DNA of 64,000 nt from Garicola koreensis (lineage in GTDB: Bacteria > Actinomycetota > Actinomycetes > Actinomycetales > Micrococcaceae): positions 157,267 to 221,266 of the forward strand of contig NZ_JACIBT010000002.1 of NCBI RefSeq assembly GCF_014195445.1. Direction: 5' to 3'. Position 1 is the stretch's first letter. Each line of letters starts with the position of its first letter. Below, in pieces: positions 22,410 through 29,709 of the stretch. The translations under genes and the position numbers were made by a program. The notes under the pieces were generated by a model. That model did not search any database, had not been told where the DNA came from, and saw only the letters and a program-made list of their open reading frames with translations.

Positions 22410-23471
22410 GTGACTGAGAGCATGTTCGCCCAAGAAGACGCCGCCCCACGCCGCAGACGGCGCAATAAGACCGCCATCATCGTGCTCTCCGGCACCGGTG
22501 CGCTGCTGCTCATTGCCGTGGTGGTCGCCGCCGTCTACCTCTCCTCGCTCAGCGGGGCCTACCAGGAGTCGGTGAACGTCATCCCGGAGGCGGAGACCTT
22601 CCCTGAGGAGCAGGACCGGCCCGAACGCCCCACCACCACCGACGACGACGGCGAAGAGGTCGAGGACGAACAGCTGAACATTCTGCTCATCGGCTCCGAC
22701 TCCGGCGGCGGCTCCGGGGAAACCGAGAACGTGCCGTGGCTGCCCAACTCCGGCCGGGCAGACACCATCATGTGGATGCACATCCCCCACGACCGCGACT
22801 CCATCCAAGTCATGTCGGTGGTGCGCGACACCTGGGTGCCGATCCCCGGCCACGGTGAGGCGAAGATCAACGCCTCCATGAGCTTCGGCGGCTCCGCCAC
22901 CACGGTCCAGACCCTGGAGAACCTGGTCGATGTGCGCATCGATCACGTGGCCGCAGTGGACATGGTCGGATTCCAGAACCTGGTCGGCGCCATGGGCGGG
23001 GTGACCGTAGATTCCCCGGTCTCCTTCACCTCCCGCGACGGCCACTTCTTCCACGGCGGGCCGCAGGAGCTCAACTCCAACCAGGCGATGAGCTTCGTCC
23101 GGGAGCGCAAAGCCTTCGACGACGGCGACTTCCAGCGCGTAGCCAATCAGCAGGCCCTGGTGCGCGGGGTCCTGGACGAAGTGCTCACCGCCTCCACGCT
23201 GACCAACCCGGTGACCATCCACAATATGGTCTCCGACTTCTCGCCCTACATGGCAGTGGACTCCCAGCTCGGCGAGGCCGATTATGTCGCCGACCTCGGC
23301 TGGTCCATGCGTGAGGTCCGCGGCAGCGACATCGACATGTTCACCATCAACAACCTGGGCCTGGGCACGGCCGGCTCCGAGTCGATCGTGGTGCCTGACT
23401 ATGACGCATTCAGCGAAGCTGGTGACGCCATGCGTGAGGGCACGTTCGACGAGTACGCCGCCCAGCACTGA
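22410..23471 (+). CDS. LytR-CpsA-Psr (LCP) family glycopolymer transferase
   Basis: A 353-residue LCP protein. A short basic cytoplasmic tail (APRRRRRNK) precedes one membrane helix (TAIIVLSGTGALLLIAVVVAAVYL, residues about 25-48). The extracellular LCP domain follows: NILLIGSDSGGG (near 90), RADTIMWMHIPHDRDSIQVMSVVRDTWVPIPG with the conserved Asp and Arg, KINASMSFGG, HVAAVDMVGFQNLVGAMGGVTV, and VRERKAFDDGDFQRVANQQALV. LCP enzymes move polymer from its lipid carrier onto peptidoglycan. Its place beside tagD and the TagF-like gene supports attachment of teichoic-acid-like polymer. Expression is likely from a leaderless GTG. Confidence 0.92.
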   Translation: MTESMFAQEDAAPRRRRRNKTAIIVLSGTGALLLIAVVVAAVYLSSLSGAYQESVNVIPEAETFPEEQDRPERPTTTDDDGEEVEDEQLNILLIGSDSGGGSGETENVPWLPNSGRADTIMWMHIPHDRDSIQVMSVVRDTWVPIPGHGEAKINASMSFGGSATTVQTLENLVDVRIDHVAAVDMVGFQNLVGAMGGVTVDSPVSFTSRDGHFFHGGPQELNSNQAMSFVRERKAFDDGDFQRVANQQALVRGVLDEVLTASTLTNPVTIHNMVSDFSPYMAVDSQLGEADYVADLGWSMREVRGSDIDMFTINNLGLGTAGSESIVVPDYDAFSEAGDAMREGTFDEYAAQH

Positions 23472-23505
23472 CCCGGGCACAGCTTTCCCACCGGCACTGG
23501 GCCCA

Positions 23506-23538
23506 GCCCTGCCCCGGCCGGCAGCGGGGTAACAGGGC
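23506..23538 (+). terminator. Hairpin after the LCP gene
   Basis: GCCCTG-CCCCG (23506-23516) pairs with CGGGG (23525-23529) and CAGGGC (23533-23538), with a three-base TAA bulge. It lies 35 bases past the LCP stop. No T run. Confidence 0.45.
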
Positions 23539-23572
23539 CCTGCAGGATTCGGCACGGATCATGGCCTCCACA

Positions 23573-23578
23573 TATGCT
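23573..23578 (+). promoter_or_regulatory. -10 hexamer, leaderless LRV-protein gene
   Basis: TATGCT, 8 bases before the ATG at 23587. Confidence 0.45.
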
Positions 23579-23586
23579 GGACCATC

Positions 23587-25044
23587 ATGACCGAGAATCA
23601 CGACGCGGCGGACCTGGAGGCTATGGCCTCCAATCCGCACACGGACTGGGACGTTCTCCACTGGATCGCGGAGAACCACCCCGAGCTGCGTCCGGCCGTT
23701 GCGGCCAACCCCGGCACCTACCAGGAGCTCGTCGACGCCCTGGGGAGCCTGGGGGATCCCGACGTCGACGCCGCCATTGCCGCCCGTCACCGCGGCCGCG
23801 ACATCTCATCCGAAACGGCCGCCACGAATCCGCTGGCAGGGATGTACGACACCGCCAGCGGACTCATCCCCGCCTACCCGGCCGAGGAGGCGGGCCAGGC
23901 GGAGCCCTACGCTGTGGAGCCCTACCACGCCGAGGGTCCAGAACGGCCGGCCCCAGCACCTGTTCCCTACGCCGGACCGGCAGGTCACCATCAGCAGGAT
24001 TCCGCGGAACCGGGGCAGGCGGCACCGGAGCGGGCGGAACCAGTGCCTCCGGAGCCTGCCGAGTACGGCACCCTCCACTATGGCGCGGATCCCGGTGCAG
24101 CGGACCCGGACGAGCCCCAGCCGGCGCTCGGCGCGGCGGCCCACCAGCGCCATGCTTCCGCCGATCAGCAGCGGCAGCAGCGTCGACCCCCTCTGGGGCT
24201 GATCGCGGCCGCGATTCTCGGCGTCGTCGCGGTCGGCGCCGCCGTAGCCCTGCTGATCACCTTCCTGGGCGGCGATGACCAGACACCGGTGGCCGAGCCT
24301 GAGGCCAGCCCCACCGAAGAGGCTGCTGAGGAGAGTCCGGCAGAAGAGACCGACGGGAGCCCCGAAGGTGGCCAGGAGGAAGAGACCCAGCCGGCCGAAC
24401 CGGACCCGCAGGAAACTCTGGATGAGGCCCGGACTGCCCTTTCCTCGCTGCCGGATGAGTCCGCATGTGAGGCCGATGAGGACTCCGACGTCGTCGCGGA
24501 CTTCATCGCTGCGGGCACCGAGACTGAGGATTTCCCCGGTGACGATGGTCAGCTGCTGGAGGATACCTTTGACCAGCTGCAGTCCGACTGCTCAACCACC
24601 CACGCGGCCTCAGTGTTCACCGCAGTCCGCGGCGGCACCGCCTACCAGGACGCAGCCCCGGAAGGCGCTCAGGTGGTCATGGACAGCGTCGGCACCGAGT
24701 GGGCGGACCGAGCCGTGGGAACCCGCGGTGCTGAGCCGGTCGGCGGCTTCACCGCCCAGGGCGGCAACGTGGAGTGTGAGTTCGACGACGGGCTGACCTG
24801 CACCGTCTTCGACACAACTCCGCAGCTCTGCGAGGACGGGGCCACCTACACGATGAGCGTCGAGGATGTCGGCCTCGACTGTGACGCGCAGTTGGAGCCC
24901 AACGGCTACGACACCCTCGCCCAGGGCGACAGCGCCACCGACGGGTTCCTCGTGTGCACCGAGATGAGTGACCGGCTCAGCTGCTACAACAGCGTAGACC
25001 CCTTCGGATTCGAGATGTCCAACACCGGCAACTACGCCTACTGA
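23587..25044 (+). CDS. Membrane protein with leucine-rich-variant domain
   Basis: A 485-residue protein of unknown role. Residues 5-70 match the actinobacterial variant leucine-rich repeat: AADLEAMASNPHTDWDVLHWIAENHPELRPAVAANPGTY and ELVDALGSLGDPDVDAAIAAR. Then follow a Pro/Glu/Ala-rich cytoplasmic linker (about 80-195), one membrane helix (PLGLIAAAILGVVAVGAAVALLITFLGG, about 199-226), an acidic spacer (about 230-285), and an external domain of about 190 residues. The external part has cysteines (SACEAD, DCSTTH, NVECEFDDGLTCTVF, QLCEDG, LDCDAQ, LVCTEM, LSCYNS) likely paired in disulfides. Similar proteins link a cytoplasmic protein-binding module to an extracellular sensor. It sits between LCP and TagF-like genes. 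Confidence 0.75.
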   Translation: MTENHDAADLEAMASNPHTDWDVLHWIAENHPELRPAVAANPGTYQELVDALGSLGDPDVDAAIAARHRGRDISSETAATNPLAGMYDTASGLIPAYPAEEAGQAEPYAVEPYHAEGPERPAPAPVPYAGPAGHHQQDSAEPGQAAPERAEPVPPEPAEYGTLHYGADPGAADPDEPQPALGAAAHQRHASADQQRQQRRPPLGLIAAAILGVVAVGAAVALLITFLGGDDQTPVAEPEASPTEEAAEESPAEETDGSPEGGQEEETQPAEPDPQETLDEARTALSSLPDESACEADEDSDVVADFIAAGTETEDFPGDDGQLLEDTFDQLQSDCSTTHAASVFTAVRGGTAYQDAAPEGAQVVMDSVGTEWADRAVGTRGAEPVGGFTAQGGNVECEFDDGLTCTVFDTTPQLCEDGATYTMSVEDVGLDCDAQLEPNGYDTLAQGDSATDGFLVCTEMSDRLSCYNSVDPFGFEMSNTGNYAY

Positions 25045-25082
25045 GCTGCGGCTGCTGAGCTGCGCCGGCTGATATCCGCCGG
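25041..25082 (+). repeat. 14-bp tandem repeat at a stop codon, three copies
   Basis: CTGAGCTGCGGCTG, CTGAGCTGCGCCGG and CTGATATCCGCCGG run head to tail. Each starts with CTGA. The TGA triplets at 25042, 25056 and 25070 fall in three different frames; the first is the gene's own stop. Confidence 0.75.
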
Positions 25083-25097
25083 GGCACCAGGTGCTGA

Positions 25098-26279
25098 TCA
25101 GCGCTGGGGGCCTTGGCTGCTGGGCAGCGCCAGGGCCTCGACGATCCGGTCTGCGCAGCGCGGCGGGTCCTGCGGCAGCGAGCCGTCGTCGTCGGTGACG
25201 AAGTTCAGGTGCTTGGACCGAAACTCCCGGTAGTCCGGAGTGCCGATGCTCAGCGCGGCGTCCACGGCGTCGGCGGCCGATTCGGCGATCGGGCCCGGAA
25301 CCTCTGCGGCGTAGTCGACCGCCAACCCGCGAGCTTCCAGGTAGTCGGCCATGTCATAGGGCCAGAACACCAGCGGAATGTTGCGCAGCGAGGCCTCATA
25401 CGTCACCGCCGAATAGTCGGTGATGACCACATCGGCCACCGCCAGCCAGTCCAGCACGCCGAAGTCGGTGCCGATGATGGTGCGCTCGCCCTGCGGCAGC
25501 GGGGACCTATCAATGGGGTGGGGCAGCAGCACCAGGGTGCTGGCGTCCTCCTCGGCGAAGGCGGTGGCGACCTTGGTGTAGGGAATGTGCTTGCCGCGGC
25601 GGAACGTGGGGATATACAACACCGTGCGCCCACCGGCGTCCCGGGCGGCCTGCAGCTGCGGATAGTGATGGACGATCTTGTTGCGCCGCTCGGCCATGCG
25701 CCTCTCATCCAGCAGGTGATCAACGCGCGGCATGCCCAGCGGCCACACCTGGTCGGCTGTGATCCCGAAGGCGGCGGTGTAGATGGAGGCCGGCACCTCC
25801 CCGGAGGCGCACACGAAGGTGTAGTTCTGATGCATCTGCATCGTCGCCGCCACCTGTGGGTGCGGGCCTTCACGGGTGCCCGAAGCCAGGTGTCCGAACT
25901 TTTTGATCGCGCCCAGAGCGTGCCAGACCTGGCCGATGCGCAGATCCTTGCGATGATTGAGGATGCTCACCGGAATGATGTAGCCGTCCACCAGGCACCC
26001 TGAGCAGGTCGCCAGGTGATACATCTCCCGCAGCGCTTTGGGGATATAGGTCGGTGAGAGTTTCTGGTGCTTGATCACCACGATCCGATGTTCGGGGTGC
26101 TTGCGCCGGATGGCGTCCTGCAGCAGGCTGAAATCCACGGTGATCTGACGCGGCTCACGGGTGATGAGCACCACCTTGCGCTGAGTCGGCAGCAGCTTCA
26201 GGATCGCGTAGAGCGCTCGAGCTCCGCCGATCAGTAAGCTCAGTGCGTGAGGAAGGATGACTCCGTTCAGCTGCCCCAG
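25098..26279 (-). CDS. TagF/TagB-like CDP-glycerol glycerophosphotransferase
   Basis: A glycerophosphotransferase of the teichoic-acid polymerase family. The C-terminal domain shows VLLPHPIDRSPL (His ligand), GTDFGVLDWLAVADVVITDYSAVTYEASLRNIPLVFWPYDMADY (the DYSS-type substrate site), and HALGAIKKFGH (the W-H-x-K catalytic segment) near the middle. Conventional starts are GTG 26174 or 26177, giving 358-359 residues. Family-like sequence continues upstream (LLIGGARALYAILKLLPTQRKVVLITRE) in an open frame with no ATG, GTG or TTG. I therefore tentatively extend to CTG 26279, after GGGGGAAGG. It acts on the cytoplasmic membrane face and would use CDP-glycerol from TagD. Confidence 0.8.
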   Translation of the reverse strand: MGQLNGVILPHALSLLIGGARALYAILKLLPTQRKVVLITREPRQITVDFSLLQDAIRRKHPEHRIVVIKHQKLSPTYIPKALREMYHLATCSGCLVDGYIIPVSILNHRKDLRIGQVWHALGAIKKFGHLASGTREGPHPQVAATMQMHQNYTFVCASGEVPASIYTAAFGITADQVWPLGMPRVDHLLDERRMAERRNKIVHHYPQLQAARDAGGRTVLYIPTFRRGKHIPYTKVATAFAEEDASTLVLLPHPIDRSPLPQGERTIIGTDFGVLDWLAVADVVITDYSAVTYEASLRNIPLVFWPYDMADYLEARGLAVDYAAEVPGPIAESAADAVDAALSIGTPDYREFRSKHLNFVTDDDGSLPQDPPRCADRIVEALALPSSQGPQR

Positions 26280-26372
26280 ATCCTTCCCCCTTCAGGCGCA
26301 GGCATTTTCAGCCGCCGGCGCGCGGACTCTGCTATCAGGGCCACCCTAACGCACGCTGAACCCCAATGCCGG

Positions 26373-26378
26373 TAGCGT
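26373..26378 (+). promoter_or_regulatory. -10 hexamer, M16 protease gene
   Basis: TAGCGT, 9 bases before the ATG at 26388. Confidence 0.45.
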
Positions 26379-26387
26379 GGTGGTCCT

Positions 26388-27686
26388 ATGCGCGTGACGA
26401 TTGACCCCACCACCGAAGGCGTGCTCAACGCCGATGCAGGCTCCACCGTCCGTCGCACTGTGCTGCCCTCCGGGGTGCGGGTGCTCACCGAGGAGATGCC
26501 CGGGGTCCGCTCGGTGAGCATCGGGTATTGGATCGCCGTCGGAAGCCGCCACGAGGCTGATCACCAGTACGGCTCCACCCACTTCCTGGAGCACCTGCTG
26601 TTCAAGGGCACCCAGCGCCGATCCACGATGGACATCGCCTCAGCCTTTGACACCGTCGGCGGTGAGTCCAATGCCATGACGTCCAAAGAGTCCACCTGCT
26701 ACTACGCCCGGGTGCTGGACGAGGACCTGCCGCTGGCCGTTGACGTGCTCACCGATATGGTCACCTCCGCTGTGCTGGACCCCGCGGAGATGGAGACCGA
26801 ACGCGCAGTGATCCTCGAAGAGCTCGCCATGGCCGAAGACGACCCCACCGATGTGGTGCAGGAGCGCTTCGCCTCCCAGGTGCTCGACGGCCACCCGTTG
26901 GGACGGCCCATCGGCGGTACCCGTGAGGCGATCGAAGCCGCCGCCCGCGACGACGTCTGGGCCCATTTCAACCACTGGTACCGGCCCGATGAGCTGGTGA
27001 TCACCGCCGCCGGGGGAGTCGACCACGACACGCTCTGCCGGATCGTCGATGAGGCGCTTCAGGACTCCCGGTGGGACATGAGCCGGCGCAGCGCACCAGC
27101 GGCTCTGCAGGCTGCGCAGGAGCAGCACATCCCGGTGCGCGCCGGCACTGAGACGATCAGCAAACCCGTGGAGCAGGCCCAAGTGATCCTCGGTGGGCGC
27201 GGCATGCGCGCCGGCGACGAGGACCGGTTCGCCCTGACGCTGATGCACTCCATCCTCGGTGCAGGCATGAGCTCGCGACTGTTTCAGGAGATCCGTGAGC
27301 GCCGCGGGCTGGCATACTCCACCTTCTCCTTCTCGGCAGGATTCACCGACGCCGGATACTTCGGCCTCTACGCCGGGTGCCTGCCCAGCAGAGTGGAGCA
27401 GGTCACCTCGGTGATGGCCGATGAGTTGGAGCGCATCGCCACTGAGCCGGTCACCGCCGAAGAGCTGACGCGAGCCAAGGGTCAGCTGCGCGGGGCCACG
27501 GTGCTGGGCATGGAGGAGACCTCGGCGCGCATGTCGCGGTTGGGCGGCGCCGAACTGGTGCGCGGAGAATTTGTGGACATCTCCGACACGCTGGCCGAAG
27601 TGGACGCCATCACCGCCGAAGACATCACCCGGGTGGCCGCCCGGCTGGCCTCCAGTGAGCGAGCGATCACTGTGGTCACACCCTGA
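26388..27686 (+). CDS. M16 family zinc metalloprotease
   Basis: A 432-residue pitrilysin/processing-peptidase-like protein. The inverted zinc motif HFLEHLLF (HxxEH, about residues 65-69) follows GSRHEADHQYGSTHF, and the distal zinc glutamate lies in TERAVILEELAMAEDD. The C-terminal lobe has RRGLAYSTFSFSAGFTDAGYFGLYAGC, with the conserved R...Y pair of the family. In many actinobacteria this gene lies near dapB and pnp, which fits its position here. It degrades or processes peptides in the cytoplasm; its natural substrate is uncertain. Tandem 16-bp repeats follow the stop codon. Confidence 0.9.
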   Translation: MRVTIDPTTEGVLNADAGSTVRRTVLPSGVRVLTEEMPGVRSVSIGYWIAVGSRHEADHQYGSTHFLEHLLFKGTQRRSTMDIASAFDTVGGESNAMTSKESTCYYARVLDEDLPLAVDVLTDMVTSAVLDPAEMETERAVILEELAMAEDDPTDVVQERFASQVLDGHPLGRPIGGTREAIEAAARDDVWAHFNHWYRPDELVITAAGGVDHDTLCRIVDEALQDSRWDMSRRSAPAALQAAQEQHIPVRAGTETISKPVEQAQVILGGRGMRAGDEDRFALTLMHSILGAGMSSRLFQEIRERRGLAYSTFSFSAGFTDAGYFGLYAGCLPSRVEQVTSVMADELERIATEPVTAEELTRAKGQLRGATVLGMEETSARMSRLGGAELVRGEFVDISDTLAEVDAITAEDITRVAARLASSERAITVVTP

Positions 27687-27693
27687 GCCGACC

Positions 27694-27725
27694 CGTCCCG
27701 GGTGCACAGCGTCCCTGGTGCACAG
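27694..27725 (+). repeat. 16-bp tandem repeat after the M16 gene, two copies
   Basis: CGTCCCGGGTGCACAG and CGTCCCTGGTGCACAG, adjacent and differing at one base, 7 bases past the stop codon. Confidence 0.75.
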
Positions 27726-27740
27726 CGGGGGTACGGCGCG

Positions 27741-27746
27741 TAGGGT
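27741..27746 (+). promoter_or_regulatory. -10 hexamer, leaderless MogA/MoaB gene
   Basis: TAGGGT, 6 bases before the ATG at 27753. Confidence 0.5.
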
Positions 27747-27752
27747 GGGGCT

Positions 27753-28277
27753 ATGTCTGAGACGCCGCAGGAGCACTACGACCCGCAGGCGCGGGTGATC
27801 GCGCCGGTCATCGTCTCCACGCGGGCGGCGACCGGCCAGCGTGAGGACCTCTCCGCACCGGTGATCGCCGAGTTCGCTGAGCAGATCGGCTTTGTGTGCC
27901 GACCCCCGGTGATCATCCCCGACGGCGAGGGCGTGCTGGCGGCACTGTCTGAGCTGTTGGTGCAGATCGCCCCCGCAGTGATCATCACCTCCGGTGGTAC
28001 GGGGCTGACCCCGGATGACCTGACCCCGGAGTACACCACACCGCTGCTCGACAAGGAGATGCCCGGCGTCGTCGAAGCAGTGCGCACCCACGCCCGCAGG
28101 ACCAACCCGCTGGCCGCGCTGAACCGCGGCATGGCCGGGGTGGCGGAGTCCACAGTGATCATCAACCTGCCCGGCTCCCCGCATGCGGTGCGCCTAGGGA
28201 TGGAAGTCATCGGCGAACTGCTGCCAGCCCTGTGCGACCAGGTGGCCGATATTCGCACCAGCGAGCAGTGGGGCTGA
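27753..28277 (+). CDS. MogA/MoaB-family molybdopterin protein
   Basis: A 174-residue protein of the molybdopterin-binding fold. ARVIAPVIVSTRAATGQREDLSAPVI opens the domain, VIITSGGTGLTPDDLTPEYT is the hallmark SGGTG(x)xxxDxTxE substrate loop, and TVIINLPGSPHAVRLGMEVIGELLPAL closes it. Enzymes of this family adenylate molybdopterin before molybdenum insertion. No other cofactor genes are nearby, so it stands alone. TAGGGT six bases before the ATG indicates a leaderless transcript. Confidence 0.88.
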   Translation: MSETPQEHYDPQARVIAPVIVSTRAATGQREDLSAPVIAEFAEQIGFVCRPPVIIPDGEGVLAALSELLVQIAPAVIITSGGTGLTPDDLTPEYTTPLLDKEMPGVVEAVRTHARRTNPLAALNRGMAGVAESTVIINLPGSPHAVRLGMEVIGELLPALCDQVADIRTSEQWG

Positions 28278-28314
28278 ACCCAGCCGCCAGAACACCCCCG
28301 GTTGTTACCTAAAC

Positions 28315-28342
28315 GTGACAATCGTGACCTGTTTGTTATACA
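28315..28342 (+). promoter_or_regulatory. NlpC/P60 promoter with an overlapping GTGAC direct repeat
   Basis: GTGACA (28315-28320), a 16-base spacer and TATACA (28337-28342) resemble a sigma-A promoter. GTGAC recurs at 28315 and 28324 (GTGACaatcGTGAC), a 9-base-period direct repeat reminiscent of MtrA boxes that control cell-wall hydrolases. Confidence 0.45.
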
Positions 28343-28348
28343 GTCGAC

Positions 28349-28464
28349 CCTGTGCTCGGGACAGGAGTCCGAAACTGTCCCAGGTGCCCAGCCTGATCAA
28401 GACCCAGCACCCAAGAATGGGCACGTACGCAGGACTACCGCAACAGCAGGAAAAGGTTTCTGAA
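28349..28464 (+). ncRNA. Structured 5' leader of the NlpC/P60 gene
   Basis: The predicted leader of about 115 bases contains two clear hairpins: GGGACAG (28358-28364) with CTGTCCC (28375-28381), and GTGCCCA (28384-28390) with TGGGCAC (28418-28424). Some actinobacterial cell-wall hydrolase genes carry c-di-AMP riboswitches in this position. I do not see the conserved core of that class, so I leave it unclassified. Confidence 0.4.
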
Positions 28465-29598
28465 GTGACCCACAACACCACCCACCTCTCCCGCCGCGAC
28501 CGTCGTCGCGCAGCCCGCAAGAGCTCAGCCGGCACCAACGCCGCATCAGCAGGCCGTACCACTGCAGCTGTGCTGGCTGCCTCCGGTCTGGTGCTCACTA
28601 GCGGTGCAGCTGCCAACGCTGCCGAGAACTCCAACCAGGACCGCGAGTCCTCCACTGTTCAGCTCAACACCGCAGAGCTCAACGTTGAGCGCACCTCCAA
28701 CGTCACGACTGTTGAGGAAGTCGCAGCATCCAGCGAGGCCGATCTGAGCTTCGACCGCCCGGTGGTCAGCTCTAAGCCTTCCCCCGAACCGGAACCCGAG
28801 CCAGAGCCCCAGCCAGAGACTCAGCCAGAGACTCAGCCAGAGCCCGTGGCCACTGAGACGGCTGCGGCCGAGCAGGCTGAGCCCGAACCAGCAGCGCCGA
28901 CACATGCCCAGCAGGAAGCACAGGCCCAGCAGGAAGCTGAAGCACAGCAGGCGGCACAGGCCCAGCGTGAGGCCGAAGCCCAGCGTGAAGCCGAAGCCGA
29001 AGCCGAAGCTCAGCGTGAGGCAGAGGCCCAGCGTGAGGCAGAGGCCCAGCGTGAGGCAGAGGCCCAGCGTGAGGCAGAGGCCCAGCGTGAGGCAGAGGCC
29101 CAGCGTGAGGCAGAGGCCCAGCGAGAAGCAGAGGCTCAGCGCGAGGCCGAAGCTCGGCAGTCCCAGCAGCCGGAGCGCAACTCCTCCCGTGATGACTCCT
29201 CCAATGATGGTGCCACCCCTGCAGGCGGGAACCAGGATCAGTCGCCGAGCAGCGGCGGCAGCAGCTCCGTGGTCGCCGCCGCCCAGTCCGGCATCGGTTC
29301 CCCCTACAGCTACGGCGGTACCAGCACCTCCGGGTTCGACTGCTCCGGATTCATCAACTGGGCCTACTCCAAGGCCGGAGCGGGCAACCTGCCGCGCACG
29401 ACCCACGGCATGGCCTCCTCGCTGTCCAGTGTCTCCAGCCCCCAGCCCGGCGACATTGTGCTGGCCAACGGAAATTCCCACGGCGGCATCTACATCGGCA
29501 ACGACCAGGTCATCTCCGCCACGAGCTCCGGCGGTGTGCGGGTCCATGCCTTGCACGCCGGGTGGCACCAGGTCAGCGCCATCGTGCGGCCCAGCTGA
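28465..29598 (+). CDS. Secreted NlpC/P60 peptidoglycan hydrolase with repeat linker
   Basis: I choose GTG 28465, preceded by AGGAAAAGG. The 377-residue product has a long basic export signal (RRDRRRAARKSS...TTAAVLAASGLVLTSGAAANA). An acidic Pro/Glu/Gln region follows, then a QREAEA hexapeptide array (about residues 167-230), and a C-terminal NlpC/P60 domain of about 110 residues. The catalytic Cys is in STSGFDCSGFINWAYSKAG, and the His in NSHGGIYIGNDQVI. These enzymes cut the D-Glu-diaminopimelate bond of stem peptides, often in cell separation. The array probably forms a rigid helix that spaces the enzyme from its anchor. A hairpin terminator follows. Confidence 0.9.
   Translation: MTHNTTHLSRRDRRRAARKSSAGTNAASAGRTTAAVLAASGLVLTSGAAANAAENSNQDRESSTVQLNTAELNVERTSNVTTVEEVAASSEADLSFDRPVVSSKPSPEPEPEPEPQPETQPETQPEPVATETAAAEQAEPEPAAPTHAQQEAQAQQEAEAQQAAQAQREAEAQREAEAEAEAQREAEAQREAEAQREAEAQREAEAQREAEAQREAEAQREAEAQREAEARQSQQPERNSSRDDSSNDGATPAGGNQDQSPSSGGSSSVVAAAQSGIGSPYSYGGTSTSGFDCSGFINWAYSKAGAGNLPRTTHGMASSLSSVSSPQPGDIVLANGNSHGGIYIGNDQVISATSSGGVRVHALHAGWHQVSAIVRPS
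29011..29154 (+). repeat. 18-bp tandem repeat encoding QREAEA, eight units
   Basis: Six identical copies of CAGCGTGAGGCAGAGGCC (29011-29118) are followed by two diverged copies (29119-29154). Older, more diverged units lie upstream (from about 28963). Exact identity of the six implies recent expansion by slippage. Confidence 0.95.
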
Positions 29599-29627
29599 GC
29601 ACCTGGCCAGCCTCACCCAGAACCGAA

Positions 29628-29670
29628 GAGAACCACCCAGCTGCCCGTGGCGGCTGGGTGCTTCTCTGTG
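29628..29670 (+). terminator. Terminator of the NlpC/P60 gene
   Basis: GAGAACCACCCAGC (29628-29641) pairs with GCTGGGTGCTTCTC (29653-29666) with one mismatch around an 11-base loop, 30 bases after the stop codon. Confidence 0.75.
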
Positions 29671-29709
29671 CGCAGCACGCAGGTGCGACTCGCCTGATGC
29701 GGCAGCGGG

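Noticed and set aside
28349..28464. c-di-AMP (ydaO-type) riboswitch before the NlpC/P60 gene
   Set aside because: The position fits, but I could not find the conserved core; kept only as an unclassified structured leader.
28960..29160. CRISPR-like array at the 18-bp repeats
   Set aside because: Units are directly adjacent with no spacers and are in frame with a protein repeat.
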